Source: an uncultured Granulosicoccus sp. | GTDB taxonomy: Bacteria; Pseudomonadota; Gammaproteobacteria; Granulosicoccales; Granulosicoccaceae | Assembly (NCBI GenBank): GCA_937924505.1 | Contig: CALDSR010000048.1 | Location: 1 to 19,246, forward strand | Reading direction: 5' to 3' | Length of the DNA stretch: 19,246 bases | Translations under genes and position numbers: made by a program | The notes under the pieces: model-generated | Seen by the model: the letters and a program-made list of their open reading frames with translations, nothing else | What the model was told of the DNA's origin: nothing | Database searches by the model: none | Shown here: in pieces, positions 15,385 through 19,246 of the stretch | How positions within the stretch are numbered: the first letter of the stretch is position 1 | How the letters are laid out: the number at the start of each line of letters is the position of its first letter

Positions 15385-16750
15385 GCCAGATGGTTTTGCC
15401 GCCCGCATCTTCCAGAACGATTCCGGCTGCCTGCAACTCATCACGTATCTCGTCGCTTCGCGCAAAGTCCTTTTCGGCTCGCGCCAAAGCCCGCGCTTCA
15501 ATCAGTTTATCGATCGCATCTGCAGACATTTCTGCATCGCTTACACCACCTTGCATAACTGAATCAGGATCGCCCTGAAGAATGCCAAGCTGTGCACCCA
15601 ACGTCTTCAGGGTTGCGGCCAAGGTGGTGATACGCGCCGCATCCTTCTCACGATTGAGCAGACCGGATACTTCATGCAGAACGGCTATCGCCTCCGGCGT
15701 GTTCAAGTCATCATCCATTGACGCCATGAAGCGTGCTTTGAGGGATACGTCAATCTCGGTGTCATCCGGTATATCTATTCCACGAAGTGCGGTATAGAAG
15801 CGACGCAATGCCGTACGCGCGGCATCCAGCGATTCTTCCGCGTACTGCAGCGGACTCCGGTAGTGACTGGCAATAATGAAGTAACGCATTTCTTCGCCCG
15901 TGTAATTCGTCAGAACGTCGCGAATCGTGTAGAAATTGTTCAACGATTTTGACATTTTCTCACCGCCGATATTGACCAGTCCATTGTGCATCCAATACCG
16001 CGCGAAGGTGCCGCCGGTTATAGCCTCGCTCTGCGCAATCTCATTCTCATGATGAGGAAACTGAAGATCCTGACCACCCCCATGGATATCGAACTCATTG
16101 CCGAGCAGCTGCATCGACATCGCTGAACATTCAATATGCCAACCGGGACGCCCCATCCCCCAGGGCGAATCCCAACTCGGCTCTGACGGCTTGGCGGATT
16201 TCCACAAGACAAAATCGAGCGGATCACGCTTGTGCTGATCGATCGCCACGCGCTCACCGCTGCGCAGTTCATCCACCTTGCGTCCAGACAATTTGCCGTA
16301 TTCGGCAAATTGTTTAACGCTATAAAACACATCGCCGTTATCAGCGGCATAGGCGTAGCCCATGTCAATCAGCTGCTGGATCATCGTGATCATTTCGGCG
16401 ATCGTTTCAGTAGCCCTCGGTTCAGCCGTCGGCGGCAGCACGCCAAGCGTCCGTTCATCCTCATGCATGGCATCAATAAAACGTTGCGCAAGAGCGTCGG
16501 GCGACTCGCCATTTTCCAGCGCTCGGTTGATGATTTTGTCATCGACATCAGTGATATTCCGCACATAGGTGACATCAAAATTCGACGCCAGCAAATGACG
16601 GTAAAGAATGTCATAAACAACCATCGCCCGACCATGCCCAATATGACACTCGTCATAGACGGTATTGCCACACACGTACATGCTCACCTTGCCCGATAAA
16701 AGGGGGCTAAAGTCTTCCTTCTGGCGACTGAGAGTGTTGTAAATCTGCAT
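15374..16750 (-). CDS. cysS: Cysteinyl-tRNA synthetase
   Basis: 458 residues, the usual length (461 in E. coli). Charges tRNA-Cys with cysteine. Class I landmarks: the HIGH motif at 36-39 (CHIGHGRAM) and KMSKS at 265-269 ([10 protein letters not shown]). Zinc ligands are Cys27 ([10 protein letters not shown]), Cys208 (WHIECSAM) and His233 with the acidic residue that follows ([11 protein letters not shown]). The C-terminal anticodon-binding region ends with [20 protein letters not shown], a standard ending. The ATG at 16750 has no strong ribosome binding site. It is the first gene of the minus-strand run cysS-nusB-pgpA and diverges from ppiA across a 110-bp spacer. Confidence 0.98.
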   Translation of the reverse strand: MQIYNTLSRQKEDFSPLLSGKVSMYVCGNTVYDECHIGHGRAMVVYDILYRHLLASNFDVTYVRNITDVDDKIINRALENGESPDALAQRFIDAMHEDERTLGVLPPTAEPRATETIAEMITMIQQLIDMGYAYAADNGDVFYSVKQFAEYGKLSGRKVDELRSGERVAIDQHKRDPLDFVLWKSAKPSEPSWDSPWGMGRPGWHIECSAMSMQLLGNEFDIHGGGQDLQFPHHENEIAQSEAITGGTFARYWMHNGLVNIGGEKMSKSLNNFYTIRDVLTNYTGEEMRYFIIASHYRSPLQYAEESLDAARTALRRFYTALRGIDIPDDTEIDVSLKARFMASMDDDLNTPEAIAVLHEVSGLLNREKDAARITTLAATLKTLGAQLGILQGDPDSVMQGGVSDAEMSADAIDKLIEARALARAEKDFARSDEIRDELQAAGIVLEDAGGKTIWRRE

Positions 16751-16860
16751 GGGTGGGGAGACTAGCAGATTACCCGATGGTTAACGGAACATGCAGTTGG
16801 CATAAATGCCGCTAGAATCACTGTTGCGAAGCGAACATGTCTTAGGCAGGAATAACACAG

Positions 16861-17550
16861 ATGACCGTTTTCACAAGCTTATCGCACTCTTTTAGCAGTG
16901 CGCTGGCAAGATCACTATTGGCTTTTTGCCTCACCGCAAGCGCCCTCACAGCGCCGGCGCTGGCTAATGCACAAGGCCCGATAGTCCGCTTTGAAACCTC
17001 AGCCGGCGACATCGTCCTGCAACTGGATGAAGAACGAGCGCCCATCACCGTAGCCAATTTCATGGAGTACGTTGATGACGGTTTCTACACCGACACCCTG
17101 TTCCATCGGGTTATTGAAGGCTTCATGATTCAAGGCGGTGGCTTCACTTCCGATTACGAGCGCAAGAACACGCGGAGCACCATCAGCAATGAAGCCTACA
17201 ACGGCTTGCGCAATGAGGCCTACACCATTTCGATGGCCCGACGCACACAGCCTCATTCGGCAACCTCACAGTTCTTTATCAACAGCGTCGACAACCGCAA
17301 TCTTGATCACACAGCGGCCTCGGCTACGGGCTGGGGCTATGCGGTTTTTGGACATGTCATTGAAGGCGCTCAAGTGGTCGATCAGATCAGCCAAACCCCA
17401 ACTGGACCAGGCGGTCCATTTGGACGTGATGTGCCCCGAACACCCGTGGTGATCAAAGCTGCCGTTCGAGTTTCCGGTGACTCAACTGCCGCTGCCGAGA
17501 ACACCGTGACTGACGAGACAGTTCTGCAGACCAAGACGCCTGGCGAGTAA
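16861..17550 (+). CDS. ppiA: Periplasmic peptidyl-prolyl cis-trans isomerase (cyclophilin)
   Basis: 229 residues. Catalyses cis-trans isomerisation of X-Pro bonds, probably in the periplasm. The N-terminus is a long Sec signal peptide with an Ala/Leu-rich core and a likely cleavage at ANA-Q (37/38). The cyclophilin domain spans about 40-205: LFHRVIEGFMIQGGGF with the catalytic Arg, ISMARRTQPHSATSQFFIN, then WGYAVFGHVIEGAQVVDQI. About 25 polar residues beyond the domain form a tail. AGGA lies nine bases before the ATG. The next gene but one repeat array is its cytoplasmic paralogue ppiB, so the pair probably arose by duplication or has been kept together. Confidence 0.94.
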   Translation: MTVFTSLSHSFSSALARSLLAFCLTASALTAPALANAQGPIVRFETSAGDIVLQLDEERAPITVANFMEYVDDGFYTDTLFHRVIEGFMIQGGGFTSDYERKNTRSTISNEAYNGLRNEAYTISMARRTQPHSATSQFFINSVDNRNLDHTAASATGWGYAVFGHVIEGAQVVDQISQTPTGPGGPFGRDVPRTPVVIKAAVRVSGDSTAAAENTVTDETVLQTKTPGE

Positions 17551-17551
17551 A

Positions 17552-17626
17552 ATCGGCGAGGCTGGCAAGTCTTGAGATCGGCGAGTCTGACAAGTCTTAA
17601 GATCGACGAGCCTGACAAGTCAGGCG
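17552..17626 (+). repeat. Three tandem 25-bp repeats after ppiA
   Basis: Three consecutive 25-bp units begin one base after the ppiA stop: 17552-17576, 17577-17601 and 17602-17626. The shared core is ATCGGCGAG-CTG-CAAGTC. Copy 3 is the most diverged and contains the perfect dyad CCTGAC-AA-GTCAGG (17611-17624). No T-run follows, so it is not a normal intrinsic terminator. Confidence 0.9.
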
Positions 17627-17663
17627 TGTAGTACAGCGAGCAAGAGTTTCGGCTGCTAAACTG

Positions 17664-17686
17664 GGCCCTTGATTTCAACAAGGGCC
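17664..17686 (+). promoter_or_regulatory. Hairpin covering the ppiB ribosome binding site
   Basis: A perfect 8-bp inverted repeat, GGCCCTTG (17664-17671) and CAAGGGCC (17679-17686), has a 7-nt loop ATTTCAA. The 3' arm contains the ppiB Shine-Dalgarno sequence AAGGG (17680-17684). The ATG follows three bases after the stem. In RNA the stem would block ribosome binding, suggesting control of ppiB translation by temperature, by a protein or by upstream translation. Confidence 0.7.
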
Positions 17687-17689
17687 ATC

Positions 17690-18190
17690 ATGAAAGCTAC
17701 GATCACTACCAACAAAGGCGTCATCACTCTCGAACTCGACGCTACTGCCGCACCCAAGACCTGCGCCAATTTCAAGCGCTACGCCGATGAAGGTCATTAC
17801 GACAGCACGATCTTTCATCGCGTCATTCCTAACTTCATGATTCAGGGTGGCGGCTTCTCGCCAGACATGAGCCAGAAAGCGACTCATGAGAATATCGAGA
17901 ATGAAGCGGCAAACGGCCTGAAGAACGATCTCGGCACCGTCGCCATGGCACGCACACCTGACCCTCACTCGGCCAGCAGCCAGTTCTTCATCAATCTGAC
18001 GAACAATGATTTTCTGAATTTCCGCGACGAGTCACAAGCAGGTTTTGGCTATTGCGTTTTCGGCAAAACCGTCGACGGCATGGACACAGTCAATGCAATC
18101 GCGGCTGTCGGCACAGGCTCCCACGGCGGCCATCAAGATGTCCCGACAGAGCCCGTCATCATAGAGTCCATTGCAGTCACTGACGACTGA
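17690..18190 (+). CDS. ppiB: Cytoplasmic peptidyl-prolyl cis-trans isomerase B
   Basis: 166 residues from ATG 17690, close to the 164 of E. coli PpiB. It has no signal peptide, so it acts in the cytoplasm as a folding helper on X-Pro bonds. The whole length is cyclophilin: TTNKGVITLELD, IFHRVIPNFMIQGGGF with the catalytic Arg, TVAMARTPDPHSASSQFFIN, then NDFLNFRDES and GFGYCVFGKTVDGMDTV. The HQDVPTEPVIIESIAVTDD end matches E. coli PpiB closely. A longer frame to 17669 starts inside the hairpin and lacks support. The last 20 bp overlap the lpxH start. An E. coli-like ppiB-lpxH order supports the naming. Confidence 0.96.
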   Translation: MKATITTNKGVITLELDATAAPKTCANFKRYADEGHYDSTIFHRVIPNFMIQGGGFSPDMSQKATHENIENEAANGLKNDLGTVAMARTPDPHSASSQFFINLTNNDFLNFRDESQAGFGYCVFGKTVDGMDTVNAIAAVGTGSHGGHQDVPTEPVIIESIAVTDD

Positions 18191-19109
18191 GTTGACTTTT
18201 AAAGACAAAATACTGGTCATTGCGGACTTGCATTTGCAGTCCGCCGAACCCGACACAATCACCCTCGCCCAAGCATTTTTAAAACAGGCGCGAGGCGCGA
18301 AGCATCTTTATATTATCGGTGACCTGTTTGAGTATTGGCTCGGCGATGATTGTCTCGGCGACGCCAGTTGTGTCAGTGACGCGCTACCTGGTAACTCGCG
18401 TTCTGGTCATGCACGTTCCCATCACGCAAGTTCAGATCTCGCGCGCTCTGGTCAAGCGCGCTCTGGTCATGCGCGCTCTGGGGATTTTTGGTCTGACGAG
18501 GCTTGGTCTGATGATGTTCGGCTGGATGGAATTGAATCTGGCTCGTTAGATGAAACCGTATCCGGCCTGGTTACCGCGCTTGCTACCCTCAGTCAATCTG
18601 GCACACCGATAACCTTAATGCATGGCAATCGTGACTTTCTGCTGGGAGATGCGTTTGCCGACGAAATCGGCGCAACGTTGGTTCGCGAGGATGTGCTTGC
18701 TCTGGACAGAGTGATCCTGATGCACGGAGACACCTTGTGCACCGATGACGTCGAGTATCAGGAGTTTCGCGCCCAGGTTCGAGACGCCCAGTGGCAATCG
18801 GATTTTCTTGCCAAACCGTTGAAAGAACGTGAAGCGATTGCCAACGCATTACGCTCAGGCAGCAGGAATGCCAGCCAGCAGAAAGCCACGGCAATCATGG
18901 ATGTCAATACCGACGCTGTTGATCAGACCTTTAACCAGTTCGGCTGCCAGCATCTTATACACGGGCATACCCATCGACCAGCTATCCACCAACACGAATC
19001 AGGAACACGCATGGTGGTCGGCGATTGGCACGCAGATCATGCGATGGTTGGTATTGTCGAAGGTGGCGAGATCGAATTGCTAAAATTCACAGCGAGCTTA
19101 TTTTCCTGA
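18171..19109 (+). CDS. lpxH: UDP-2,3-diacylglucosamine diphosphatase (LpxH) with repeat insertion
   Basis: 312 residues, about 70 more than E. coli LpxH (240). Hydrolyses UDP-2,3-diacylglucosamine to lipid X and UMP in lipid A synthesis, at the inner membrane face. All manganese-site motifs are present: Asp19 and His21 (IADLHL), Asp51 (GDLFEYWLGDD), Asn153 (HGNRDF), His185 (MHGDTLCTDD), and His264 and His266 (IHGHTHRP). The extra length sits between LGDD (to 60) and DETVSGLVTAL (127 on), and its core is a run of five-residue repeats (77-106 and beyond). No ATG is available near the start. TTG 18171, with AGAG six bases upstream and overlapping ppiB by 20 bp, is the likeliest; TTG 18192 is an alternative. 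Confidence 0.95.
   Translation: MQSLTTELTFKDKILVIADLHLQSAEPDTITLAQAFLKQARGAKHLYIIGDLFEYWLGDDCLGDASCVSDALPGNSRSGHARSHHASSDLARSGQARSGHARSGDFWSDEAWSDDVRLDGIESGSLDETVSGLVTALATLSQSGTPITLMHGNRDFLLGDAFADEIGATLVREDVLALDRVILMHGDTLCTDDVEYQEFRAQVRDAQWQSDFLAKPLKEREAIANALRSGSRNASQQKATAIMDVNTDAVDQTFNQFGCQHLIHGHTHRPAIHQHESGTRMVVGDWHADHAMVGIVEGGEIELLKFTASLFS
18399..18488 (+). repeat. 15-bp (pentapeptide) repeats inside lpxH
   Basis: Six 15-bp units in frame, 18399-18413, 18414-18428, 18429-18443, 18444-18458, 18459-18473 and 18474-18488. They encode RSGHA, RSHHA, SSDLA, RSGQA, RSGHA and RSGDF. Units 4 to 6 are nearly identical in DNA (CGCTCTGGT-CA-GCG). Weaker five-residue units WSDEA, WSDDV and RLDGI continue to about 18533. 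The 15-bp length allows expansion or contraction without a frameshift. Confidence 0.92.
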
Positions 19110-19246
19110 ATGTCTTGTCGCTGATCGCTTTGTATTAGCGGGTCCGGCCAGTCTCTATTTTTCGCCGAACACTCTACGTAGCGACTGTGTGAACTGTGCA
19201 CGGTTTTGTGTGCGTGGCGGGTTCCAATACGGTCCATCGCACCTGA
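19110..19246. other. 3' flank of lpxH, no gene seen
   Basis: Short stretch after lpxH to the window end. No recognisable coding sequence, tRNA or terminator hairpin with a T-run is visible. Confidence 0.4.

Noticed and set aside
16751..16860. A sigma70 promoter for ppiA using TTGGCA and TAGAAT
   Set aside because: The two boxes are only 10 bp apart, too close for a functional sigma70 promoter. No better pair with 16-18 bp spacing was found.
17607..17626. Dyad CCTGAC-AA-GTCAGG as an intrinsic terminator for ppiA
   Set aside because: The 2-nt loop is too tight for a stable hairpin of the full stem and no T-run follows. It is better treated as part of the 25-bp repeat array.
17552..17626. A short CRISPR-like array
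   Set aside because: The units are directly adjacent with no spacers, and no cas gene is nearby.

Overview
The window looks like a chromosomal segment of a gammaproteobacterium with a moderate GC content, probably a free-living one. The evidence is gammaproteobacterial gene order (yceF/maf - yceD - rpmF - plsX - fabH and uvrY - uvrC - pgsA), E. coli-type PpiB, LpxH and CysS sequences, and LpxH itself, which implies a lipid A-bearing outer membrane. The genus cannot be fixed from the sequence alone.

Left third (1-7500), accessory and eroded. A tRNA-Leu(UAA) gene (55-141) is followed by a graveyard of mobile DNA: a broken IS5-family transposase (about 295-938), a broken IS66-family TnpC (2640-2999, minus) and the tail of a decayed GFA-family gene (about 3190-3368). 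Among the remnants stand three intact predicted lipoproteins: a DUF4382-type protein (1117-2139, minus), an unrecognised one (3399-4502, minus) and one with a polysaccharide lyase 14-like domain (4645-5769, plus). The block ends with a complete hipBA toxin-antitoxin operon (7363 to 5806, minus). Upstream of hipB is an array of four operator-like dyads spaced exactly 27 bp apart.

Right two thirds (7539-19109), housekeeping. On the minus strand, read right to left, yceD-rpmF-plsX-fabH-uvrY-uvrC-pgsA form one tightly packed run covering 50S protein L32, phospholipid and fatty-acid initiation, a GacA-type response regulator, excision repair and phosphatidylglycerolphosphate synthesis. A second minus-strand run, cysS-nusB-pgpA, lies to its right, with maf/yceF on the plus strand between them. 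PgsA and PgpA catalyse consecutive steps to phosphatidylglycerol. PlsX and FabH feed acyl chains into the same membrane, and LpxH acts in lipid A synthesis. On the plus strand, ppiA (periplasmic) and ppiB (cytoplasmic), two cyclophilin paralogues, are followed by lpxH, which overlaps ppiB.

The points most worth a second look are the phased hipBA operator array, a perfect hairpin that buries the ppiB Shine-Dalgarno sequence, a pentapeptide-repeat insertion inside LpxH, a cluster of short tandem duplications at gene boundaries (maf start, cysS/nusB junction, ppiA 3' end), and the joining of fabH directly to uvrY with no fabD. I see no CRISPR array, prophage or clearly new multi-gene system.
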